Shown piece after piece: positions 10,274-19,342 of a DNA stretch of 64,000 bases. The stretch is from NCBI RefSeq assembly GCF_000614545.1, contig NZ_BAKW01000006.1, forward strand, positions 1-64,000, read 5' to 3'. Both the position numbers and the translations under genes were made by a program. The stretch comes from Asaia platycodi JCM 25414 (GTDB lineage: Bacteria; Pseudomonadota; Alphaproteobacteria; Acetobacterales; Acetobacteraceae). How positions within the stretch are numbered: position 1 is the first letter of the stretch; each line of letters opens with the position of its first letter. The notes beneath the pieces are model-generated. The model had not been told where the DNA came from. It saw only the letters and a program-made list of their open reading frames with translations, and ran no database searches.

Positions 10274-11097
10274 GCACTTCTAATCCTGAACAGGCCGAAG
10301 GCTTCTGGAAGGCCTTCTGGAATGCCCGGAAGAACCAGGGCTCCCTTCGTACCGGCAGAAGTTTCGATCTCGGCAAGATGAGCCTGCCTCATCTCTGGAT
10401 GGCCTATCTCACCTACCCGACCATCCTGTTCTATTTTGCCCTGATCCTGATTTCCGTCGGGGCCTCGATTGCGCTCTCTCCCCGTCTCATGCCCACGCTG
10501 GTTACCGCGGTTCTTGTTGTGGCGATCTATCCTTTCGCCTGGTACGCTATCCACCGCTTCATTCTTCATGGCCGTTGGCTCTATCGCAATCCGATCACGG
10601 CCTCGCTCTGGAAGCGCGTGCATTTCGACCATCATCAGGATCCTCATCTGCTTGATGTGCTGTTTGGCTCGCCACTGAACACCGTTCCGACGATCGCGAT
10701 CATCGTCATGCCTATCGGGTGGGGCATCGGCGGAACCAGTACGGCTTTTGCCGCGCTGGCGACGGGTCTCGTGATGACCTGCATCTACGAGTTTTTCCAT
10801 TGCATCCAGCATCTGGCCTACAAGCCGCGCTGGGCTTGGGTGGCCAAGATCAAGCAATTGCACGTGTTGCATCATTTTCATGACGAAGACGGCAATTACG
10901 GCATCACGAATTACGCTGCCGACCGACTGTTCGGCAGCTTCTACAAGGATGCCCGCGCCCGCGCCCGCAGCGCCCATGTATTCGATCTCGGCTACGATAT
11001 AAACGAGGCGCAGCGTTATCCCTGGGTGATGAAGCGCACAGGTGCACCGCCCAAGCAACGGCCTGACGGTGCGAGAAGCGGCAGCAGCACACGGTGA
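10270..11097 (+). CDS. fatty acid/sterol hydroxylase-superfamily membrane di-iron enzyme
   Basis: 275-aa integral membrane protein with the histidine clusters of the fatty acid hydroxylase superfamily: HRFILHG, HFDHHQDPH, HCIQHL and HVLHHFHDEDGNYG. Hydrophobic segments surround residues 45-90 and 135-175. Such enzymes hydroxylate acyl chains or sphingoid bases, including fatty acid 2-hydroxylase and sphinganine C4-hydroxylase. Acetic acid bacteria are known to make dihydroceramide bearing a 2-hydroxypalmitoyl chain, so 2-hydroxylation is a plausible role. The gene sits in an unbroken chain of overlapping genes (start in the LptG stop; stop in the next GTG). Confidence 0.88.
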   Translation: MSTSNPEQAEGFWKAFWNARKNQGSLRTGRSFDLGKMSLPHLWMAYLTYPTILFYFALILISVGASIALSPRLMPTLVTAVLVVAIYPFAWYAIHRFILHGRWLYRNPITASLWKRVHFDHHQDPHLLDVLFGSPLNTVPTIAIIVMPIGWGIGGTSTAFAALATGLVMTCIYEFFHCIQHLAYKPRWAWVAKIKQLHVLHHFHDEDGNYGITNYAADRLFGSFYKDARARARSAHVFDLGYDINEAQRYPWVMKRTGAPPKQRPDGARSGSSTR

Positions 11098-11852
11098 GTC
11101 TTCCCGTTCTGGTTCTTGCCGGGTCGCGCGATGGCGCCCAGGACCCGTTGGCTCGCATCGGAGGGGTCGCCCATAAAGCGCTTCTCCCGGTTGCTGGCCG
11201 TCCCATGATCGACCGTGTGCTTGAGACGCTCTCGACCACGCCGGGTCTTGGCCCTGCCTATATCAGCATTGAAACACCCGAAGCCCTCGACGCGCTCGAC
11301 AGGGCATTTACCTGCGTGCCAACGGCCAAAGGCCCGAGCGGCAGTGTCGCCCTTGCACTCGACCGGATCGGCACGCCACTCCTGATAACAACAGCCGATC
11401 ACCCGCTTCTACAGCCTCTCTGGATCACTGAATTCCTCCGGGACGCTGAAGCGTCGGACTGTGATCTTGCCGTCGGTGTTGCCCTGCGACCCGTCATAGA
11501 GCGTGATGTGGAGGGGACAAAGCGCACCTATATTCCATTAAGCGACATGAGTTTTTCGGGCTGCAACCTGTTCCTGCTGCGCACACCTCGCGCCCGCGAT
11601 GTGATCGAGCTATGGCAAAAGCTCGAACGCGATCGCAAACACCCTCTGAAAATGGCACGTACGCTCGGCTTCGGTACCCTGCTGCGCGCCCTGTTCAGAC
11701 GCCTCGACAGCACCTCGCTCACGTCACGCATTCGCGCCCTGACCGGCGCGCGGGTCAGTCTCGTCCCCATCGCTCACGGACGTGCGGCAGTCGATGTCGA
11801 CAAGCCTCAGGATCTGACCCTGGTGGAAAAGCTGCTGGCTGAAACCCCATGA
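11094..11852 (+). CDS. MobA-like NTP transferase (candidate CDP-head-group synthase)
   Basis: 252-aa nucleotidyltransferase of the NTP_transf_3 type. The N terminus has LAGSRDGAQDPLA followed by HKALLPVAGRPMIDR, a variant of the GGxGxRxG...K...PxxGxP signature, and TTADHPLL supplies the metal-binding aspartate. GTG start within the upstream stop (GTGA); its own stop overlaps the glycosyltransferase ATG. By analogy with the phosphoglycerate cytidylyltransferase of Caulobacter ceramide-phosphoglycerate synthesis (CpgD, from memory) it may make a CDP-linked head-group donor for the transferase at 393-1526. MobA itself is unlikely given the motif divergence and context. Confidence 0.78.
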   Translation: MSLPVLVLAGSRDGAQDPLARIGGVAHKALLPVAGRPMIDRVLETLSTTPGLGPAYISIETPEALDALDRAFTCVPTAKGPSGSVALALDRIGTPLLITTADHPLLQPLWITEFLRDAEASDCDLAVGVALRPVIERDVEGTKRTYIPLSDMSFSGCNLFLLRTPRARDVIELWQKLERDRKHPLKMARTLGFGTLLRALFRRLDSTSLTSRIRALTGARVSLVPIAHGRAAVDVDKPQDLTLVEKLLAETP

Positions 11853-12922
11853 AAATCGCTTATGTGATCAACTCGGTCGAAGGCGGCGGCGCCGCCCTTC
11901 CCGTGCCCGCCATCACGCAGGTCATGCGTGAAAACGGCCATGAGGTGATCGTGCTCGCCCTGACGCGTCGTGACGGGCGCGCCATCAAGCCCATGCTCCA
12001 GGCTGGCCTGACGGTGCATGTGCGTGAAGGAAGCAGGACGGATCATTTGGCGGCTCTGCTCTGGCTCAATCGGGAAATCGGTGAGCAGAAGCCCGATCTC
12101 ATCTGGACCTCGCTCACGCGGGCCACCCTTCTCGGTCAGCTGGTCGGATTGCGTCGCCGTCTGCCGGTGGTGAGCTGGCAGCACTCGGCCCGCCTCAAAC
12201 CGGCAAATGCCAAATTGCTGCGCCTGATGCGCAGCCTTTCCCGCCTCTGGATCGCGGACTCGACCTGCGTCGAACAGGAAACCGAACGCAAGCTGGGGCT
12301 GAGCGTCGACAAGCTGACCTGCTGGCCGATCTTTCGCGCCAGTGAGAGCTTCCCAGTCGCGGTTCCCTGGTCAGAAGCCGCGCCGATCCGTATAGGCAGT
12401 CTTGGACGACTGCATCCGGTCAAGGGATATGACACGCTCTGCGAAGCCGTGCGCCTGCTGGGCAAGATCGGCAACCTGCCGGAATACGAAATCCATATCG
12501 CCGGTGAGGGTGAGGAGCGCGATCGTCTCGCGGCCCTGATCGCTCGCGACAAACTGCCGATCGTTCTCGACGGTTATAACGCCGAACCAAGACAATTTCT
12601 GTCGACGCTCCAGATATACGTGCAACCCTCCCATTGGGAGGGGCTATGCCTCGCAGCGCATGAGGCCCTGCTCTGCGGTGTGCCGGTGATCGCCTCTGAA
12701 GCAGGAGAGTTGCCGCATACGATCACCGCGGCCTGCGGACGCATCGTACCGCCCAAAGACCCTGAAGCCCTGGCGCTCGCTCTCGCAGACCTGCTGCGCC
12801 AGCCGCAACGTCTTGCCGCCATGGGCCAGATCGGTCGCCAGCGCGTTCTTTCGCGCTTCGATGCCGCGTCATTCGACCGGCGGGGCAAGGAAATTCTAGC
12901 GCGCCTCGAACGAACTCTCTGA
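11849..12922 (+). CDS. glycosyltransferase family 4 protein
   Basis: 357-aa GT-B glycosyltransferase. Seen: VEGGGAALPV in the N-terminal acceptor domain, LHPVKGYDTL at the domain junction, IAGEGEER, and the E-x7-E nucleotide-sugar site within HWEGLCLAAHEALLCG. Last gene of the overlapping operon begun at 7092. It probably adds a sugar to the lipid product or its head group in the cytosol before export; donor and acceptor cannot be read from sequence. Confidence 0.85.
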   Translation: MKIAYVINSVEGGGAALPVPAITQVMRENGHEVIVLALTRRDGRAIKPMLQAGLTVHVREGSRTDHLAALLWLNREIGEQKPDLIWTSLTRATLLGQLVGLRRRLPVVSWQHSARLKPANAKLLRLMRSLSRLWIADSTCVEQETERKLGLSVDKLTCWPIFRASESFPVAVPWSEAAPIRIGSLGRLHPVKGYDTLCEAVRLLGKIGNLPEYEIHIAGEGEERDRLAALIARDKLPIVLDGYNAEPRQFLSTLQIYVQPSHWEGLCLAAHEALLCGVPVIASEAGELPHTITAACGRIVPPKDPEALALALADLLRQPQRLAAMGQIGRQRVLSRFDAASFDRRGKEILARLERTL

Positions 12923-13270
12923 GCGCGTCTGGGTCAGGTGGTTTGACAGACGAAAATCCATCTGCGCGAAGACGACCGATGCCACCAGCAGCAGAATCCA
13001 GACCATGCGCGGGGCTGCCTGATGCTCGAGATAAGAGGCGACACCAAAAGCAATGACGGCCAGCATGTCGAGCCCGAAATGCACTCGTTCATCGAGATGG
13101 CCGCATAAAAACCCGAGCAGGAACAAAACAACGCCGAAAATGGCGCAGCTCAGCGCCTTCTCCCGGCGCATCCAGTCAAAAACAGGCATAACCCGATCGG
13201 TCTTGTCGCGTTTGTCAGGCAAGAGTTTCTCCAGACAGGTGAAAGCAGGGTGCGTCCGATGAGTAACCAC
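12896..13270 (-). CDS. small three-helix membrane protein, unknown function
   Basis: Up to 124 aa; the likeliest initiation is the internal ATG at 13189 giving MPVFDWMRREKAL. Three hydrophobic segments (CAIFGVVLFLLGFLCG, LDMLAVIAFGVASYL, MVWILLLVASVVFA) indicate a small inner-membrane protein. Its end overlaps the 3' end of the glycosyltransferase by 27 bases on the opposite strand. I do not recognise a family. Confidence 0.55.
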   Translation of the reverse strand: MVTHRTHPAFTCLEKLLPDKRDKTDRVMPVFDWMRREKALSCAIFGVVLFLLGFLCGHLDERVHFGLDMLAVIAFGVASYLEHQAAPRMVWILLLVASVVFAQMDFRLSNHLTQTRSESSFEAR

Positions 13271-13272
13271 AA

Positions 13273-13824
13273 GTGAGCGACAGGCAAAGTTACGAAGAAG
13301 ACAATGAGCCTCTTACCGGCGCGACGGGCTCATTACTGAGTCTACCGGAAAACCAGTTTGCCATCAGGCGTGCCATGCTCGGCCTGGCGCGCAATCTCAA
13401 CTGGGCCTGCCTCAACGAATTCTCCCTTCCCGCAGCCGGTCGCCGGGCCGATATCATGGCCCTCACCGCGGGCGGGCAGCTGCATTGCATAGAGATCAAA
13501 TCGGGGCCGCGCGACTTTCTGACAGACCGCAAGTGGCCGGAATATCGGGACTGGTGCGACCGGCTCTATTTCGCGGTCGATCAGCATTTCCCTCAAACCC
13601 TCATCCCGGACGATGTCGGGCTCTTCGTCGCGCATGTGATGGAAAGCCCCTCAACCATCCTGCCGGAATGTGCCATGATCCGGGAAAGCCCGCTTGCCAA
13701 GCTGGCGACGGCCCGCAGAAAGACCCTGATGCAGCTTTTCGGCCATAATGCCGCGCTGCGCCTGATGGCTCTGGAAGACCCTGCCATGACAGCGTCTCTC
13801 CGTGCGGCTCGACGTGTCGAATAA
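13273..13824 (+). CDS. mmcB: MmcB-family DNA repair/nuclease-like protein
   Basis: 183 aa, restriction-endonuclease-like fold. Seen: RRADIMALTAGG...IEIKSGPRDFL, a D...ExK nuclease core, and WPEYRDWCDRLYFAV. MmcB proteins are alphaproteobacterial, LexA-regulated DNA-damage proteins. GTG start (GTG AGC GAC). I see no obvious SOS box in the short upstream gap. It precedes the phosphatase gene by 11 bases and is probably co-transcribed with it. Confidence 0.75.
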   Translation: MSDRQSYEEDNEPLTGATGSLLSLPENQFAIRRAMLGLARNLNWACLNEFSLPAAGRRADIMALTAGGQLHCIEIKSGPRDFLTDRKWPEYRDWCDRLYFAVDQHFPQTLIPDDVGLFVAHVMESPSTILPECAMIRESPLAKLATARRKTLMQLFGHNAALRLMALEDPAMTASLRAARRVE

Positions 13825-13835
13825 GGAGTGCCTGC

Positions 13836-14628
13836 ATGACCGATCAACGCCTCATCGCGCAACGCCTGGAGGTTGCCCGCGCCGTCGTCGCCGACGCCGC
13901 TGCTATGGCCATGGCAATGAGGCCGCCACCGGGTGGTCCGATCGGCAGCATGAAGGGCATGCAGGACTATGTGACCGAGGCCGATATGGCGGTTGAGGCG
14001 CTTGTTTCGAAAAAGATCGAGGCGCTTTTTCCTGAAGATGGCTTCATGGGTGAAGAAGGCGGCCGCCAACGCGAGGGCGGCCTGACCTGGGTAATCGACC
14101 CGATCGACGGCACCTCGAACTATGCCCGCGCGCGAGCGGTGGTGCGTCTCGCTCGGCCTGATGGACGGAGCGGTGCCCGTTGCCGGCGTCATTAATGCCC
14201 CGGCTCTGGGCGAGATCTACACAGCCCAGCGTGGCGTTGGCGCCTGGCTCAACGGCAGAAAACTCACAGCTTCTCCCGTCACAGACCCCAACAGCGCCAT
14301 GGTGGAAATGGGCTGGAGTGCCAAGGTTTCACCAGAGACTTATGCCAGCCATGCGAAAGCGTTTCTCGAACTCGGCATCGCGCCGCGCACAGGCGCCTGT
14401 GGCGCGCTGGCCCTCGCCGACGTCGCCTCGGGCCGCTGTGACGGCTATCTCGAAATTGCGATCAATCTCTGGGATGTCGCCGCAGCTCTGGTCATGCTCG
14501 AAGAAAGCGGAGCACGCGTCTCGCCCTTCCTGCAGGATGGCGGGCTCACCGGATGCATTTCGATTCTGGCCGCAGCACCAGGCGTGGCCCAGCCAATTGC
14601 CCGGGCAGCAGGCCTACGCCTGGGCTGA
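13836..14628 (+). CDS. inositol monophosphatase-family protein (frameshifted near 14127)
   Basis: About 264 aa. Motifs of the lithium-sensitive phosphatase family: EADMAVE, FMGEEGG (metal-binding Glu), VIDPIDGTSNYAR and, near the C terminus, NLWDVAAALVMLEESG. The frame breaks just after NYAR; two missing bases (GGG read as G) restore the conserved Gly and the following RWCVSLGL. Could be inositol-1-phosphatase (SuhB) or histidinol-phosphate phosphatase (HisN-type); the N-terminal region resembles HisN proteins somewhat more. Confidence 0.8.
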
Positions 14629-14732
14629 TTCACGACGGCTCCGCAACACGGCAACCATTCTCGCGCCATAATTTCCCGTCAGGTCTGGCCTTTCCCATTC
14701 CTTGACGGCTCACGATACGAGGCCCTTATCCC

Positions 14733-15586
14733 ATGGTTTCTTTTCCCCGCCGACTCGTTGCCTCAACGGTGCTTCTGGCTACAGGTCTGACGGCCCTTCC
14801 TGCCATGGCCACCTCGACGCAACAGGCTCTGGTCGACCGCGCGACGCTCGCCGTTCAGGATATCTTTCAGGGCACAACGCCCAATTCACGCGCCCAGCGC
14901 TATCTAGCCAAGGCGCGCGCCGTCATGGTGTGCCCTTCGGTCTTTCGCATGTCGATCGTCTTCGGGGGCGCTGGCGGTGGCTGCCTTCTGCTCTCGCGTG
15001 ATGCGCGTGGCTCGTGGTCCGACCCGGCTTTCTACACGCTCAGCTCTGCCTCGATGGGACTCCAGCTTGGCGTCGAAAGCTCGGAGCTGATGTTCTTCGT
15101 CATGTCCGATCGCGGCCTCCAGGCCCTGCTCGACAGCCAGTTCAAGTTCAGCGCAGGGGCTTCGGCGTCATTCGCCAATATGGGCAGCGGCATCGAAAGC
15201 GGGTCTGCCGGTGCATCGAATACCGATATTCTCGCCCTTCAGAAATCCTCCGGCCTGTTCGCCGGGGCGTCCCTCGGCGGCTCCAAGCTGACCATCGATA
15301 GTGGCGCCAATCGCGCCTTCTACAACCAGCCCGTCGGGCCCGAAGATATCGTCATTTCGATGCGTGTGAACAATACGGGCGCCGATCCGCTGCGCCGCGT
15401 GCTGATGCAGGTCGTGCAGCAGCAAAGCGCCACGCCCGCCCAGCCTGCCGTAACCGGCACGGCACTCACCCTTCGGGCGGCACGGTGGGCAACAGCCCCT
15501 ATCCGTCGAATTATGACAGCAGCAAATCATTCACCAGCCAATCGCATGGCGCGGTGAAAAGCGAGTCGCTCTCCGCTCCGAAATAA
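14733..15586 (+). CDS. secreted SYLF (YSC84-like) domain protein (frameshifted near 15461)
   Basis: N-terminal signal peptide with cleavage after AMA (about residue 25), followed by a SYLF/YSC84 lipid-binding domain: AKARAVMVCPSV, FGGAGGGCLLLSR, GLQLGVESSELMFFVMS, and the Gly/Ser-rich end. Restoring one G at 15461 moves the last 40 codons into a Ser/Pro/Gly-rich tail that stops at 15584-15586, better than the unrepaired end at 15557. SYLF proteins bind phosphoinositides or other lipids in eukaryotes; in bacteria they are periplasmic and of unknown function. Confidence 0.78.
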
Positions 15587-15596
15587 GGGGCCAGAG

Positions 15597-15622
15597 GCAG
15601 GGCGGATTCTGCGCCGCCCTGC
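15597..15622. terminator. hairpin between convergent genes
   Basis: GCAGGGCGG (15597-15605) and CCGCCCTGC (15614-15622) form a nine-base-pair perfect stem between the SYLF gene and the end of mltG. There is no clear T-run, so terminator function is uncertain. Confidence 0.5.
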
Positions 15623-15628
15623 GTAGCT

Positions 15629-16641
15629 TCAGGGATGGTGGGGGCTTGGGATTTCCCTGACCGGGGCATTGCGCCCAGCCTTAAGCACCTTCAAGGCATC
15701 AACGCGTTGATTATGCTCATGCAGATCCCGGGAAAATCCGTGCTTTCCGGTGCCGTCTGCAACGAAATACAGCATGTCGCCGGTGGCAGGATGCGCGACG
15801 GCGTTCAGTGCGGCGAGACCGGGAGAACAGATCGGCCCTGGCGGGAGCGCTGCAATGTCATAGGTATTATGTGGGCCCGCCATGTGCAGCTCGTCATGGG
15901 TAACCGGATGATCGAGCACACCCAGGCCGGCGCTCAGATCATAGATGGCGGTCGGGTCGGATTGCAGCTTCATGCCAAGCGACAGACGATTCAGAAATAC
16001 GCGTGCACTTGCGGCCGTTCGGCATCATCACCTGTCTCACGCTCGACGATAGAAGCCAGAATCAGCAAATCCTGCGGCGTCTTCAATACGGGGTCAGGAT
16101 CGCGTCCGGCCCAGACATGCGCGAGTGTCTGGGTCATCAGGGTTTCGAGGCGATGCACGATCTGCGTGCGCGATGCCCCACGCTCATACGCGATTGTCTG
16201 CGGAAGCAAGGTTCCTTCTGCGATTACGGGCATGGAGCCGGAAAGCAGTGGATCCTGAGCGATCAGCGTCGCTATCTGCCGGGCTGTGCGCCCCTCTGGA
16301 ATGGTCAGGTGGTGGCTGACCGGACTGCCATGACGCAGGACACCGAGAACGTCCAGCGCCGAGGCGCCTGAGGCGAAATGCAGTTCGGCAGCATGGAGCG
16401 CACCGTCAGATTTCGTCAGCCTGGCAAGAATTCGAAACCCGAGACCAGCCAGCTCGCCGTCCGGTATGATACCGGCATCGGCCAGATCATTGGTGATCGT
16501 GACAGTGCTGCCGTGAGGCACGACATGATCGACAGAATTCTGGAGAGGGCCGGGGCGCTGGGCAAAATGCCAGAGCGCCGCCGTACTACCTGCCCCAGCG
16601 AGGACAAGGAACAAAAAAAAAGCAAGAAAGACGCGCTTCAT
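15629..16641 (-). CDS. mltG: endolytic murein transglycosylase MltG (frameshifted near 16002)
   Basis: About 337 aa. Single N-terminal membrane anchor (FLAFFLFLVLAGAG), a LysM-like region with ITIPEG-type strand (LTIPEGRTARQIA), then the YceG catalytic domain with the glutamate in LASIVERETGDD. Restoring one G near 16002 joins ERPQVA to RVFLNRLSLGMKLQSDPT, a conserved MltG block. MltG cleaves nascent glycan strands in the periplasm. It follows fabF by 30 bases, the common alphaproteobacterial order. Confidence 0.93.
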
Positions 16642-16671
16642 GCCCGCCCTTTCATGGCTTCATGGCGTGGA

Positions 16672-17954
16672 TCAGACGCCCTTGACGATCAGGCTGGCAT
16701 TGGTACCGCCAAAGCCGAAGCTGTTGGAGAGCGCAATGTTGATCTTGCGCTGCTGGGCTTCATGCGCCACGCGGTCGATCACGCTCTCGCGGGCCGGATT
16801 ATCGAGGTTGAGTGTCGGTGGCGCGACATTGTCGCGAATTGCCAGCATGGAGAACATGGCTTCGACCGATCCCGCAGCGCCAAGAAGGTGGCCCGTGGCG
16901 GATTTGGTGGAAGACATCGCCACATGCTTCGCATCGTCGCCGAAAAGACGCTCGACAGCGTCGAGTTCGAGATCGTCGGCCATGGTCGACGTGCCATGCG
17001 CGTTGACATAATCGATATCGGCCGGGGTGATGCCAGCCGAGCGCAGCGCTGCCGTCATGGCGCGGAATGCGCTTCATGGCCCTCTGCCGGTGCCGTGATA
17101 TGGTGCGCGTCGCCCGACAGACCATAACCGATGATCTCGCCATAGATCTTCGCGCCACGCGCTTTCGCGTGCTCGTATTCTTCAAGCACGACAATCCCCG
17201 AGCCTTCGCCCATGACAAAGCCGTCACGATCGCGATCCCAGGGGCGCGATGCCTTCTCAGGTGTGTCGTTGAAGCCGGTGGAAAGGGCGCGGGCCGAGGA
17301 GAACCCGGCGATACCCAGCGGGCAGACAGCCGCCTCGGCACCGCCTGCGATCATGACATCAGCGTCGCCGAGCATGATGAGACGCGTTGCGTCGCCGATG
17401 GCATGCACGCCTGTTGCACAGGCAGTCACGGCCGAATGATTAGGGCCTTTGAAACCATAGCGAATCGAAACATGCCCTGAGATCAGGTTGATCAGAGCCG
17501 AGGGGATGAAAAATGGCGAGAGGCGACGGGCCTTGCCGCTCGCAACCGTCAGCGACGCATCATAGATCGTCTGCAGACCACCGATGCCCGAGCCGATCAT
17601 CACGCCTGTGGCGCAGCGGTCTTCTTCAGTCTCCGGCTTCCAGCCTGAATCCTCGACGGCCTGGATGGCAGCCGCCATGCCGAGATGGATGAAACGATCC
17701 ATCTTCTTCTGGTCCTTCGCCGGAACCCAATCCGAGAGCGTCAGACCGCCTTCTGCCGTCGGGCCTTCGGGCACCTCACCCGCCACATGGGCCGGGAGAT
17801 CGCTCGGGTCGAAGCAGGAGATGCGGCCGATGCCCGTCTGACCGGCGATCAGGCGCTGCCAGGTCTGGTCGACGCCCACCGCCAGTGGCGTGACAAGCCC
17901 CATACCGGTGACGACAACGCGTCTTTCTTTCATTGCCGATAGGTTTGCCATCAT
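16672..17954 (-). CDS. fabF: beta-ketoacyl-ACP synthase II (frameshifted near 17071)
   Basis: About 427 aa, thiolase fold. Catalytic Cys in SAVTACATGVHAIG, and the two His in VNAHGTSTMADD and KSATGHLLGAAG. The frame breaks after APAEGHE; restoring one G gives EGAFRAMTAALR, fitting the family. Elongates acyl-ACP with malonyl-ACP. The start could be the ATG at 17954 or the one at 17933 (MKERRVVVTG), which matches family N termini better. Confidence 0.95.
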
Positions 17955-18104
17955 GGGCGGACGAAGCTCCAGTCATAAAGGCCAGCTCCCCGGCGGGCTG
18001 CCATGAGGGAGCGGCTGTAAATCTCGTCGTATGTCCCGGCTCCGCTGATTGGGGGAGCCGGAGAAAGATCATTGCATCGAGCCGGATGGCCCGATGCAGC
18101 CGGA

Positions 18105-18344
18105 TCAGGCGGCCTTCTGCTTTTCGATGTAGTCGATGGCGTCCTTGACGGTCGCGATCTTCTCGGCTGCATCTTCAGGAATTTCGACGCTGAAGGCTTC
18201 TTCGAAGGCCATGACCAGCTCGACCGTGTCGAGGCTGTCGGCGCCGAGATCGTCGATGAAGGAAGCGTCAGGGGTCACCTTGCTCTCTTCAACGCCGAGA
18301 TGCTCAACAACGATTTTCTTAACCTTATCGGCGATTTCGCTCAT
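18105..18344 (-). CDS. acpP: housekeeping acyl carrier protein
   Basis: 79-aa acidic ACP beginning [10 protein letters not shown], with the pantetheine-bearing serine in [16 protein letters not shown]. Start chosen at the ATG of MSEIAD; an upstream extension is Arg/Lys-rich and not conserved. It lies between fabG and fabF in the fatty acid synthesis cluster. A hairpin (TGCATCG/CGATGCA, about 18072-18098) follows it and may set the high acpP:fabF ratio. Confidence 0.97.
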   Translation of the reverse strand: MSEIADKVKKIVVEHLGVEESKVTPDASFIDDLGADSLDTVELVMAFEEAFSVEIPEDAAEKIATVKDAIDYIEKQKAA

Positions 18345-18583
18345 CTGTTCTGGCTTCCTGTGTGCCTTATTCGGGCGGTTCGAATCTGTTTTACCATCCG
18401 TCTGGTCGCCCAGTCGGTCCCCGTCTTTACTCCAGAGGCGGCGTTTACTGCCAGTGCTCTGAATCGCGGACCGAAGTTCGGACCCCGGCGGGCTCAAGCG
18501 CCCACGCTTCGGACGAAGCAGCGGGCGCTTAGCATGGTTTTACCTCACACGCCAAGCTTTGCGTGCGTAGTAAGCTTTTGCCC

Positions 18584-19324
18584 TCAGGGCATGGCCATCC
18601 CGCCATTGACGTTCATGGTCATGCCGGTCACCCAGCCAGCCTCTTCCGAGGCGAGATAGACGACGGCTGCAGCAATATCTTCGGGCTTGCCCATGCGGCC
18701 CAGAGGGATGGAGCCCAGCAGCTTGTCGCGCTGTGCATCGGGCAGCACGGCGGTCATGGCCGTTTCGACGAAGCCCGGCGCGATCACGTTGACCGTCACA
18801 CCGCGAGAACCAACTTCCTGTGCCAATGACTTGGTCATGCCGATCATGCCTGCCTTGGCCGCAGAATAATTGGCCTGACCGCCATTGCCGGTCACACCAA
18901 CGATCGAGGCGATGTTGATGATGCGCCCGCCGCGACGACGCAACATGCCCTTGAGGGCGGCACGACACAGTCGGAATGGCGATTCCAGATCGACGGTCAT
19001 GACCTGCGACCAGTCTTCATCCTTCATGCGGATGATCAGGCCATCGCGCGTCAGTCCGGCATTATTGACGAGAATATCGAGCGGCTTGCCCAGCAGCGTC
19101 TCGGCCTTGCCAACCAGCGCGTCAGCTTCCTCACCGCTGGAGAGATTGGCAGCGCAGACATACACGCGCTCGCGAAGGCTTGCTGCCACCTCGGCTAGAG
19201 CCGATTCACGCGTGCCGGAAAGCACCAGCTCGGCGCCCTGGGCGTGAAGGGCGCGCGCAATAGCGGCACCCAAACCGCCCGAAGCGCCCGTTACGAGCGC
19301 CGTCTTGCCTTGCAGATGGAACAT
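18584..19324 (-). CDS. fabG: 3-oxoacyl-ACP reductase
   Basis: 246-aa short-chain dehydrogenase: TGASGGLGAAIA cofactor loop, NNAGLTRDGLI, active-site YSAAKAGMIG and IAPGFVETAMT. Length and motifs fit FabG, the NADPH-dependent reductase of type II fatty acid synthesis. Sits 18 bases after fabD and upstream of acpP on the minus strand. Confidence 0.96.
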   Translation of the reverse strand: MFHLQGKTALVTGASGGLGAAIARALHAQGAELVLSGTRESALAEVAASLRERVYVCAANLSSGEEADALVGKAETLLGKPLDILVNNAGLTRDGLIIRMKDEDWSQVMTVDLESPFRLCRAALKGMLRRRGGRIINIASIVGVTGNGGQANYSAAKAGMIGMTKSLAQEVGSRGVTVNVIAPGFVETAMTAVLPDAQRDKLLGSIPLGRMGKPEDIAAAVVYLASEEAGWVTGMTMNVNGGMAMP

Positions 19325-19342
19325 CGTTGTTTTCTCCAGGTT

